Of a stretch of 64,000 nt of DNA, positions 1 through 10,575 are shown piece after piece. The first letter of the stretch is position 1, and every line of letters begins with the position of its first letter. Source of the stretch: Henricia sp. BOLD:AAB3569. Taxonomy: Eukaryota; Echinodermata; Asteroidea; Spinulosida; Echinasteridae. The notes under the pieces were generated by a model. It ran no database searches and was not told the DNA's origin. It saw only the letters and a program-made list of their open reading frames with translations. Both the position numbers and the translations under genes were made by a program. The stretch lies in contig JBBELK010001514.1 of the NCBI GenBank assembly GCA_037783545.1, forward strand, positions 1-64,000, written 5' to 3'.

Positions 1-90
1 TCTAGCAAAAACTCCTTTTCGCACGAGCAGACGCCGCTTTCGTGAAACCTTGCGTCTGAAACGGTCGCTATTTTGGAACTGAAGGAATTG

Positions 91-116
91 GCAGACAAAC
101 TTCCAATTTTGTCTGC
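91..116. repeat. Inverted repeat in satellite A (GCAGACAAA / TTTGTCTGC)
   Basis: In monomers with the TTTTGTCTGC variant, a perfect 9-bp inverted repeat with an 8-nt loop is present (91-99 against 108-116). In the commoner TTTTGCCTGC form one pair is lost, and in TTTCGCCTGC two are lost. An overlapping alternative dyad, AATTGG with CCAATT, uses the same bases. The variant with the perfect stem recurs many times (for example near 2706, 4286, 9468, 11659, 12672 and 14066). Confidence 0.7.
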
Positions 117-797
117 TAAAACAACTCTATATCCCAAACGTGTTGTGCAAATTTCAGCAATTTCCCGTTTAAACCGACAGAGTTATCGTCGAATCTAGCA
201 AAAACTCCTTTTCGCACGAGCAGACGCCGCTTTCGTGAAACCTTGCGTCTGAAACGGTCGCTATTTTGGAACTGAAAGAATTGGCAGACAAACTTCCAAT
301 TTTGCCTGCTAAAACAACTCTATATCCCAAACGTGTTGTGCAAATTTCAGCAATTTCCCGTTTAAACTGACAGAGTTATCGTCGAATCTAGCAAAAACTC
401 CCTGCCGGCACAGTTTTCGCACGAGCAGACGCCGCTTTCGTGAAACCTTGCGTCTGAAACGGTCGCTATTTTGGAACTGAGAGAATTTGCAGACAAACTT
501 CCAATTTTGCCTGCTAAAACAACTCTATATCCCAAACGTGTTGTGCACATTTCAGCAATTTCCCGTTTAAACCGACAGAGTTATCGTCGAATCTAGCAAA
601 AAACTCCCGGCCGGCACAGTTTTCGCACAAGCAGACGCCGCTTTCGTGAAACCTTGCGTCTGAAACGGTCGCTATTTTGGAACTGAAGGAATTTGCAGAC
701 AAACTTCCAATTTCGCCTGCTAAAACAACTCTATATCCCAAACGTGTTGTGCACATTTCAGCAATTTCCCGTTTAAACCGACAGAGTTATCGTCGAA

Positions 798-1002
798 TCT
801 AGCAAAAACTCCCTGCCGGCACAGTTTTCGCACAAGCAGACGCCGCTTTCGTGAAACCTTGCGTCTGAAACGGTCGCTATTTTGGAACTGAAGGAATTGG
901 CAGACAAACTTCCAATTTCGCCTGCTAAAACAACTCTATATCCCAAACGTGTTGTGCACATTTCAGCAATTTCCCGTTTAAACCGACAGAGTTATCGTCG
1001 AA
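798..1002 (+). repeat. Satellite A long monomer, 205 bp (reference copy)
   Basis: This is a representative long monomer. It matches the short form except for 12 extra bases, CTGCCGGCACAG at 813-824, between ACTCC and TTTTCGC. The 12-mer contains the perfect 8-bp palindrome TGCCGGCA. Variants of the segment include CTGCAGGCACAG (for example 3986), ATGCAGGCACAG (31054, 31657, 32275), CTGCCGGCGCAG and CTGCCGGCACAT (18803, 19214). A 206-bp form has one extra A in the A-run just before it. Long and short monomers alternate in fixed orders, which is what makes the higher-order repeats visible. The sequence alone does not show whether the 12-mer was gained or lost. Confidence 0.94.
972..988 (-). other. 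CENP-B-box-like 17-mer in satellite A
   Basis: On the plus strand the 17-mer is TCCCGTTTAAACCGACA. Compared with the reverse complement of the mammalian CENP-B box consensus YTTCGTTGGAARCGGGA, 13 of 17 positions match. Of the nine bases usually considered essential (TTCG, A, CGGG), eight match; the exception is C in place of the last A of the CGAA half. The 17-mer occurs in most monomers, and common variants (ACTGACAG, TTTTCCG, TTTCACG, ACCAACAG) weaken it. A match this good somewhere in a 200-bp monomer is uncommon but not excluded by chance. Binding by any CENP-B-like protein is not shown. Confidence 0.4.
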
Positions 1003-1400
1003 TCTAGCAAAAACTCCTTTTCGCACGAGCAGACGCCGCTTTCGTGAAACCTTGCGTCTGAAACGGTCGCTATTTTGGAACTGAAGGAATTGGCAGACAA
1101 ACTTCCAATTTCGCCTGCTAAAACAACTCTATATCCCAAACGTGTTGTGCACATTTCAGCAATTTCCCGTTTAAACCGACAGAGTTATCGTCGAATCTAG
1201 CAAAAACTCCCTGCCGGCACAGTTTTTGCACAAGCAGACGCCGCTTTCGTGAAACCTTGCGTCTGAAACGGTCGCTATTTTGGAACTGAAGGAATTGGCA
1301 GACAAACTTCCAATTTCGCCTGCTAAAACAACTCTATATCCCAAACGTGTTGTGCACATTTCAGCAATTTCCCGTTTAAACCGACAGAGTTATCGTCGAA

Positions 1401-1593
1401 TCTAGCAAAAACTCCTTTTCGCACGAGCAGACGCCGCTTTCGTGAAACCTTGCGTCTGAAACGGTCGCTATTTTGGAACTGAAGGAATTGGCAGACAAAC
1501 TTCCAATTTTGCCTGCTAAAACAACTCTATATCCCAAACGTGTTGTGCAAATTTCAGCAATTTCCCGTTTAAACCGATAGAGTTATCGTCGAA
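1401..1593 (+). repeat. Satellite A short monomer, 193 bp (reference copy)
   Basis: This is a representative short monomer. Landmarks in order are TCTAGCAAAAACTCC, a short TTTTCGCAC block, the dyad CAGACGC...GCGTCTG (1428-1458), GGTCGCTATTTTGG, GGAATTGGCAGAC, AACTTCCAATTTTGC, TATATCCC, and GCAAATTTCAGCAATTTCCC followed by GTTTAAACCGA. Common positions of variation are GCACGAGC/GCACAAGC, AATTGG/AATTTG, TTTTGCC/TTTCGCC/TTTTGTC, GTGCAAA/GTGCACA, and ACCGACAG/ACTGACAG. This copy carries the less common ACCGATAG variant, which recurs near 5352, 7738 and 8329. Confidence 0.95.
1428..1458. repeat. Conserved dyad / hairpin in satellite A
   Basis: CAGACGC (1428-1434) and GCGTCTG (1452-1458) are perfect 7-bp reverse complements separated by 17 nt. 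Inside the loop, TTTC and GAAA can form a second 4-bp stem around GT. The arrangement is present in essentially every satellite A monomer. Rare variants disturb only the inner stem, such as CCGCATTCGTG near 30882, 31485, 32705, 34527 and 35733. Confidence 0.75.
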
Positions 1594-3765
1594 TCTAGCA
1601 AAAACTCCTTTTCGCACGAGCAGACGCCGCTTTCGTGAAACCTTGCGTCTGAAACGGTCGCTATTTTGGAACTGAAGGAATTGGCAGACAAACTTCCAAT
1701 TTTGCCTGCTGAAACAACTCTATATCCCAAACGTGTTGTGCAAATTTGAGCAATTTTCCGTTTAAACCGACAGAGTTATCGTCGAATCTAGCAAAAACTC
1801 CTTTTCGCACGAGCAGACGCCGCTTTCGTGAAACCTTGCGTCTGAAACGGTCGCTATTTTGGAACTGAGAGAATTTGCAGACAAACTTCCAATTTTGCCT
1901 GCTAAAACAACTCTATATCCCAAACGTGTTGTGCACATTTCAGCAATTTCCCGTTTAAACCGACAGAGTTATCGTCGAATCTAGCAAAAAAATCCCTGCC
2001 GGCACAGTTTTCGCACAAGCAGACGCCGCTTTCGTGAAACATTGCGTCTGAAACGGTCGCTATTTTGGAACTGAAGGAATTTGCAGACAAACTTCCAATT
2101 TCGCCTGCTAAAACAACTCTATATCCCAAACGTGTTGTGCACATTTCAGCAATTTCCCGTTTAAACCGACAGAGTTATCGTCGAATCTAGCAAAAACTCC
2201 CTGCCGGCACAGTTTTCGCACAAGCAGACGCCGCTTTCGTGAAACCTTGCGTCTGAAACGGTCGCTATTTTGGAACTGAAGGAATTGGCAGACAAACTTA
2301 CAATTTCGCCTGCTAAAACAACTCTATATCCCAAACGTGTTGTGCACATTTCAGCAATTTCCCGTTTAAACCGACAGAGTTATCGTCGAATCTAGCAAAA
2401 ACTCCCTGCCGGCACAGTTTTCGCACTAGCAGACGCCGCTTTCGTGAAACCTTGCGTCTGAAACGGTCGCTATTTTGGAACTGAAGGAATTGGCAGACAA
2501 ACTTCCAATTTTGCCTGCTAAAACAACTCTATATCCCAAACGTGTTGTGCAAATTTCAGCAATTTCCCGTTTAAACCGACAGAGTTATCGTCGAATCTAG
2601 CAAAAACTCCTTTTCGCACGAGCAGACGCCGCTTTCGTGAAACCTTGCGTCTGAAACGGTCGCTATTTTGGAACTGAAGGAATTGGCAGACAAACTTCCA
2701 ATTTTGTCTGCTAAAACAACTCTATATCCCAAACGTGTTGTGCAAATTTCAGCAATTTCCCGTTTAAACCGACAGAGTTATCGTCGAATCTAGCAAAAAC
2801 TCCTTTTCGCAAGAGCAGACGCCGCTTTCGTGAAACCTTGCGTCTGAAACGGTCGCTATTTTGGAACTGAAGGAATTGGCAGACAACCTTCCAATTTTGC
2901 CTGCTAAAACAACTCTATATCCCAAACGTGTTGTGCAAATTTCAGCAATTTCCCGTTTAAACCGACAGAGTTATCGTCGAATCTAGCAAAAACTCCTTTT
3001 CGCAAGAGCAGACGCCGCTTTCGTGAAACCTTGCGTCTGAAACGGTCGCTATTTTGGAACTGAAGGAATTGGCAGACAACCTTCCAATTTTGCCTGCTAA
3101 AACAACTCTATATCCCAAACGTGTTGTGCAAATTTCAGCAATTTCCCGTTTAAACCGACAGAGTTATCGTCGAATCTAGCAAAAACTCCTTTTCGCACGA
3201 GCAGACGCCGCTTTCGTGAAACCTTGCGTCTGAAACGGTCGCTATTTTGGAACTGAAGGAATTGGCAGACAAACTTCCAATTTTGCCTGCTGAAACAACT
3301 CTATATCCCAAACGTGTTGTGCAAATTTCAGCAATTTCCCGTTTAAACCGACAGAGTTATCGTCGAATCTAGCAAAAACTCCTTTTCGCACGAGCAGACG
3401 CCGCTTTCGTGAAACCTTGCGTCTGAAACGGTCGCTATTTTGGAACTGAAGGAATTGGCACACAAACTTTCAATTCTGCCTGCTAAAACAACTCTATATC
3501 CCAAACGTGTTGTGCAAATTTCAGCAATTTCCCGTTTAAACCGACAGAGTTATCGTCGAATCTAGCAAAAACTCCCTGCCGGCGCAGTTTTCGCACAAGC
3601 AGACGCCGCTTTCGTGAAACCTTGCGTCTGAAACGGTCGCTATTTTGGAACTGAAGGAATTTGCAGACAAACTTCCAATTTCGCCTGCTAAAACAACTCT
3701 ATATCCCAAACGTGTTGTGCACATTTCAGCAATTTCCCGTTTAAACCGACAGAGTTATCGTCGAA

Positions 3766-6700
3766 TCTAGCAAAAACTCCCTGCCGGCACAGTTTTCGCA
3801 CGAGCAGACGCCGCTTTCGTGAAACCTTGCGTCTGAAACGGTCGCTATTTTGGAACTGAAGGAATTGGCAGACAAACTTCCAATTTTGCCTGCTAAAACA
3901 ACTCTATATCCCAAACGTGTTGTGCAAATTTCAGCAATTTCCCGTTTAAACCGACAGAGTTATCGTCGAATCTAGCAAAAACTCCCTGCAGGCACAGTTT
4001 TCGCACGAGCAGACGCCGCTTTCGTGAAACCTTGCGTCTGAAACGGTCGCTATTTTGGAACTGAAGGAATTGGCAGACAAACTTCCAATTTTGCCTGCTA
4101 AAACAACTCTATATCCCAAACGTGTTGTGCAAATTTCAGCAATTTCCCGTTTAAACCGACAGAGTTATCGTCGAATCTAGCAAAAACTCCTTTTCGCACG
4201 AGCAGACGCCGCTTTCGTGAAACCTTGCGTCTGAAACGGTCGCTATTTTGGAACTGAAGGAATTGGCAGACAAACTTCCAATTTTGTCTGCTAAAACAAC
4301 TCTATATCCCAAACGTGTTGTGCAAATTTCAGCAATTTCCCGTTTAAACCGACAGAGTTATCGTCGAATCTAGCAAAAACTCCTTTTCGCACGAGCAGAC
4401 GCCGCTTTCGTGAAACCTTGCGTCTGAAACGGTCGCTATTTTGGAACTAAAGGAATTGGCAGACAAACTTCCAATTTTGCCTGCTAAAACAACTCTATAT
4501 CCCAAACGTGTTGTGCAAATTTCAGCAATTTCCCGTTTAAACTGACAGAGTTATCGTCGAATCTAGCAAAAACTCCCTGCCGGCACAGTTTTCGCACGAG
4601 CAGACGCCGCTTTCGTGAAACCTTGCGTCTGAAACGGTCGCTATTTTGGAACTGAGAGAATTTGCAGACAAACTTCCAATTTTGCCTGCTAAAACAACTC
4701 TATATCCCAAACGTGTTGTGCACATTTCAGCAATTTCCCGTTTAAACCGACAGAGTTATCGTCGAATCTAGCAAAAAACTCCCTGCCGGCACAGTTTTCG
4801 CACAAGCAGACGCCGCTTTCGTGAAACCTTGCGTCTGAAACGGTCGCTATTTTGGAACTGAAGGAATTTGCAGACAAACTTCCAATTTCGCCTGCTAAAA
4901 CAACTCTATATCCCAAACGTGTTGTGCACATTTCAGCAATTTCCCGTTTAAACCGACAGAGTTATCGTCGAATCTAGCAAAAACTCCCTGCCGGCACAGT
5001 TTTCGCACAAGCAGACGCCGCTTTCGTGAAACCTTGCGTCTGAAACGGTCGCTATTTTGGAACTGAAGGAATTGGCAGACAAACTTCCAATTTCGCCTGC
5101 TAAAACAACTCTATATCCCAAACGTGTTGTGCACATTTCAGCAATTTCCCGTTTAAACCGACAGAGTTATCGTCGAATCTAGCAAAAACTCCTTTTCGCA
5201 CGAGCAGACGCCGCTTTCGTGAAACCTTGCGTCTGAAACGGTCGCTATTTTGGAACTGAAGGAATTGGCAGACAAACTTCCAATTTTGCCTGCTAAAACA
5301 ACTCTATATCCCAAACGTGTTGTGCAAATTTCAGCAATTTCCCGTTTAAACCGATAGAGTTATCGTCGAATCTAGCAAAAACTCCTTTTCGCACGAGCAG
5401 ACGCCGCTTTCGTGAAACCTTGCGTCTGAAACGGTCGCTATTTTGGAACTGAAGGAATTGGCAGACAAACTTCCAATTTTGCCTGCTGAAACAACTCTAT
5501 ATCCCAAACGTGTTGTGCAAATTTGAGCAATTTCCCGTTTAAACCGACAGAGTTATCGTCGAATCTAGCAAAAACTCCTTTTCGCACGAGCAGACGCCGC
5601 TTTCGTGAAACCTTGCGTCTGAAACGGTCGCTATTTTGGAACTGAGAGAATTTGCAGACAAACTTCCAATTTTGCCTGCTAAAACAACTCTATATCCCAA
5701 ACGTGTTGTGCACATTTCAGCAATTTCCCGTTTAAACCGACAGAGTTATCGTCGAATCTAGCAAAAACTCCCTGCCGGCACAGTTTTCGCACGAGCAGAC
5801 GCCGCTTTCGTGAAACCTTGCGTCTGAAACGGTCGCTATTTTGGAACTGAAGGAATTGGCAGACAAACTTCCAATTTTGCCTGCTAAAACAACTCTATAT
5901 CCCAAACGTGTTGTGCAAATTTCAGCAATTTCCCGTTTAAACCGACAGAGTTATCGTCGAATCTAGCAAAAACTCCTGCAGGCACAGTTTTCGCACGAGC
6001 AGACGCCGCTTTCGTGAAACCTTGCGTCTGAAACGGTCGCTATTTTGGAACTGAAGGAATTGGCAGACAAACTTCCAATTTTGCCTGCTAAAACAACTCT
6101 ATATCCCAAACGTGTTGTGCAAATTTCAGCAATTTCCCGTTTAAACCGACAGAGTTATCGTCGAATCTAGCAAAAACTCCTTTTCGCACGAGCAGACGCC
6201 GCTTTCGTGAAACCTTGCGTCTGAAACGGTCGCTATTTTGGAACTGAAGGAATTGGCAGACAAACTTCCAATTTTGTCTGCTAAAACAACTCTATGTCCC
6301 AAACGTGTTGTGCAAATTTCAGCAATTTCCCGTTTAAACCGACAGAGTTATCGTCGAATCTAGCAAAAACTCCTTTTCGCACGAGCAGACGCCGCTTTCG
6401 TGAAACCTTGCGTCTGAAACGGTCGCTATTTTGGAACTAAAGGAATTGGCAGACAAACTTCCAATTTTGCCTGCTAAAACAACTCTATATCCCAAACGTG
6501 TTGTGCAAATTTCAGCAATTTCCCGTTTAAACTGACAGAGTTATCGTCGAATCTAGCAAAAACTCCCTGCCGGCACAGTTTTCGCACGAGCAGACGCCGC
6601 TTTCGTGAAACCTTGCGTCTGAAACGGTCGCTATTTTGGAACTGAGAGAATTTGCAGACAAACTTCCAATTTTGCCTGCTAAAACAACTCTATATCCCAA

Positions 6701-7250
6701 ACGTGTTGTGCACATTTCAGCAATTTCCCGTTTAAACCGACAGAGTTATCGTCGAATCTAGCAAAAAACTCCCTGCCGGCACAGTTTTCGCACAAGCAGA
6801 CGCCGCTTTCGTGAAACCTTGCGTCTGAAACGGTCGCTATTTTGGAACTGAAGGAATTTGCAGACAAACTTCCAATTTCGCCTGCTAAAACAACTCTATA
6901 TCCCAAACGTGTTGTGCACATTTCAGCAATTTCCCGTTTAAACCGACAGAGTTATCGTCGAATCTAGCAAAAACTCCCTGCCGGCACAGTTTTCGCACAA
7001 GCAGACGCCGCTTTCGTGAAACCTTGCGTCTGAAACGGTCGCTATTTTGGAACTGAAGGAATTGGCAGACAAACTTCCAATTTCGCCTGCTAAAACAACT
7101 CTATATCCCAAACGTGTTGTGCACATTTCAGCAATTTCCCGTTTAAACCGACAGAGTTATCGTCGAATCTAGCAAAAACTCCTTTTCGCACGAGCAGACG
7201 CCGCTTTCGTGAAACCTTGCGTCTGAAACGGTCGCTATTTTGGAACTGAA
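3766..7250 (+). repeat. Satellite A higher-order repeat, ~1,990-bp decamer
   Basis: Two tandem copies of a ten-monomer block are visible, the first at 3766-5756 and the second beginning at 5757. Rare marks recur about 1,990 bp apart: GGAACTAAAGG at 4445 and 6435, CTGCAGG at 3986 and 5976, and the ACTGACAG long monomer starting at 4562 and 6552. A length of 1,990 equals ten 193-bp units plus five 12-bp segments, so five of the ten monomers are long. Similarity breaks down after about 7250, where monomer order changes. Confidence 0.8.
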
Positions 7251-10200
7251 GGAATTGGCAGACAAACTTCCAATTTCGCCTGCTAAAACAACTCTATATC
7301 CCAAACGTGTTGTGCACATTTCAGCAATTTCCCGTTTAAACCGACAGAGTTATCGTCGAATCTAGCAAAAACTCCCTGCCGGCACAGTTTTCGCACAAGC
7401 AGACGCCGCTTTCGTGAAACCTTGCGTCTGAAACGGTCGCTATTTTGGAACTGAAGGAATTGGCAGACAAACTTCCAATTTCGCCTGCTAAAACAACTCT
7501 ATATCCCAAACGTGTTGTGCACATTTCAGCAATTTCCCGTTTAAACCGACAGAGTTATCGTCGAATCTAGCAAAAACTCCTTTTCGCACGAGCAGACGCC
7601 GCTTTCGTGAAACCTTGCGTCTGAAACGGTCGCTATTTTGGAACTGAAGGAATTGGCAGACAAACTTCCAATTTTGCCTGCTAAAACAACTCTATATCCC
7701 AAACGTGTTGTGCAAATTTCAGCAATTTCCCGTTTAAACCGATAGAGTTATCGTCGAATCTAGCAAAAACTCCTTTTCGCACAAGCAGACGCCGCTTTCG
7801 TGAAACCTTGCGTCTGAAACGGTCGCTATTTTGGAACTGAAGGAATTGGCAGACAAACTTCCAATTTCGCCTGCTAAAACAACTCTATATCCCAAACGTG
7901 TTGTGCACATTTCAGCAATTTCCCGTTTAAACCGACAGAGTTATCGTCGAATCTAGCAAAAACTCCCTGCCGGCACAGTTTTCGCACAAGCAGACGCCGC
8001 TTTCGTGAAACCTTGCGTCTGAAACGGTCGCTATTTTGGAACTGAAGGAATTGGCAGACAAACTTCCAATTTCGCCTGCTAAAACAACTCTATATCCCAA
8101 ACGTGTTGTGCACATTTCAGCAATTTCCCGTTTAAACCGACAGAGTTATCGTCGAATCTAGCAAAAACTCCTTTTCGCACGAGCAGACGCCGCTTTCGTG
8201 AAACCTTGCGTCTGAAACGGTCGCTATTTTGGAACTGAAGGAATTGGCAGACAAACTTCCAATTTTGCCTGCTAAAACAACTCTATATCCCAAACGTGTT
8301 GTGCAAATTTCAGCAATTTCCCGTTTAAACCGATAGAGTTATCGTCGAATCTAGCAAAAACTCCTTTTCGCACGAGCAGACGCCGCTTTCGTGAAACCTT
8401 GCGTCTGAAACGGTCGCTATTTTGGAACTGAAGGAATTGGCAGACAAACTTCCAATTTTGCCTGCTGAAACAACTCTATATCCCAAACGTGTTGTGCAAA
8501 TTTGAGCAATTTTCCGTTTAAACCGACAGAGTTATCGTCGAATCTAGCAAAAACTCCTTTTCGCACGAGCAGACGCCGCTTTCGTGAAACCTTGCGTCTG
8601 AAACGGTCGCTATTTTGGAACTGAGAGAATTTGCAGACAAACTTCCAATTTTGCCTGCTAAAACAACTCTATATCCCAAACGTGTTGTGCACATTTCAGC
8701 AATTTCCCGTTTAAACCGACAGAGTTATCGTCGAATCTAGCAAAAAAATCCCTGCCGGCACAGTTTTCGCACAAGCAGACGCCGCTTTCGTGAAACCTTG
8801 CGTCTGAAACGGTCGCTATTTTGGAACTGAAGGAATTTGCAGACAAACTTCCAATTTCGCCTGCTAAAACAACTCTATATCCCAAACGTGTTGTGCACAT
8901 TTCAGCAATTTCCCGTTTAAACCGACAGAGTTATCGTCGAATCTAGCAAAAACTCCCTGCCGGCACAGTTTTCGCACAAGCAGACGCCGCTTTCGTGAAA
9001 CCTTGCGTCTGAAACGGTCGCTATTTTGGAACTGAGGGAATTGGCAGACAAACTTACAATTTCGCCTGCTAAAACAACTCTATATCCCAAACGTGTTGTG
9101 CACATTTCAGCAATTTCCCGTTTAAACCGACAGAGTTATCGTCGAATCTAGCAAAAACTCCCTGCCGGCACAGTTTTCGCACGAGCAGACGCCGCTTTCG
9201 TGAAACCTTGCGTCTGAAACGGTCGCTATTTTGGAACTGAAGGAATTGGCAGACAAACTTCAAATTTTGCCTGCTAAAACAACTCTATATCCCAAACGTG
9301 TTGTGCAAATTTCAGCAATTTCCCGTTTAAACCGACAGAGTTATCGTCGAATCTAGCAAAAACTCCTTTTCGCACGAGCAGACGCCGCTTTCGTGAAACC
9401 TTGCGTCTGAAACGGTCGCTATTTTGGAACTGAAGGAATTGGCAGACAAACTTCCAATTTTGTCTGCTAAAACAACTCTATATCCCAAACGTGTTGTGCA
9501 AATTTCAGCAATTTCCCGTTTAAACCGACAGAGTTATCGTCGAATCTAGCAAAAACTCCTTTTCGCACGAGCAGACGCCGCTTTCGTGAAACCTTGCGTC
9601 TGAAACGGTCGCTATTTTGGAACTGAAGGAATTGGCACACAAACTTTCAATTCTGCCTGCTAAAACAACTCTATATCCCAAACGTGTTGTGCAAATTTCA
9701 GCAATTTCCCGTTTAAACCGACAGAGTTATCGTCGAATCTAGCAAAAACTCCCTGCCGGCGCAGTTTTCGCACAAGCAGACGCCGCTTTCGTGAAACCTT
9801 GCGTCTGAAACGGTCGCTATTTTGGAACTGAAGGAATTTGCAGACAAACTTCCAATTTCGCCTGCTAAAACAACTCTATATCCCAAACGTGTTGTGCACA
9901 TTTCAGCAATTTCCCGTTTAAACCGACAGAGTTATCGTCGAATCTAGCAAAAACTCCCTGCCGGCACAGTTTTCGCACGAGCAGACGCCGCTTTCGTGAA
10001 ACCTTGCGTCTGAAACGGTCGCTATTTTGGAACTGAAGGAATTGGCAGACAAACTTCCAATTTTGCCTGCTAAAACAACTCTATATCCCAAACGTGTTGT
10101 GCAAATTTCAGCAATTTCCCGTTTAAACCGACAGAGTTATCGTCGAATCTAGCAAAAACTCCTTTTCGCACGAGCAGACGCCGCTTTCGTGAAACCTTGC

Positions 10201-10575
10201 GTCTGAAACGGTCGCTATTTTGGAACTGAAGGAATTGGCAGACAAACTTCCAATTTTGTCTGCTAAAACAACTCTATATCCCAAACGTGTTGTGCAAATT
10301 TCAGCAATTTCCCGTTTTAAACCGACAGAGTTATCGTCGAATCTAGCAAAAACTCCTTTTCGCACGAGCAGACGCCGCTTTCGTGAAACCTTGCGTCTGA
10401 AACGGTCGCTATTTTGGAACTGAGAGAATTTGCAGACAAACTTCCAATTTTGCCTGCTAAAACAACTCTATATCCCAAACGTGTTGTGCACATTTCAGCA
10501 ATTTCCCGTTTAAACCGACAGAGTTATCGTCGAATCTAGCAAAAAAATCCCTGCCGGCACAGTTTTCGCACAAGC

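Noticed and set aside
10220-10423. Plus-strand ORFs in satellite A (10220-10423, 33756-33971)
   Set aside because: They arise from single-base indels (an extra T near 10316, an extra A near 33844) that join frames in adjacent monomers; nothing else supports coding.
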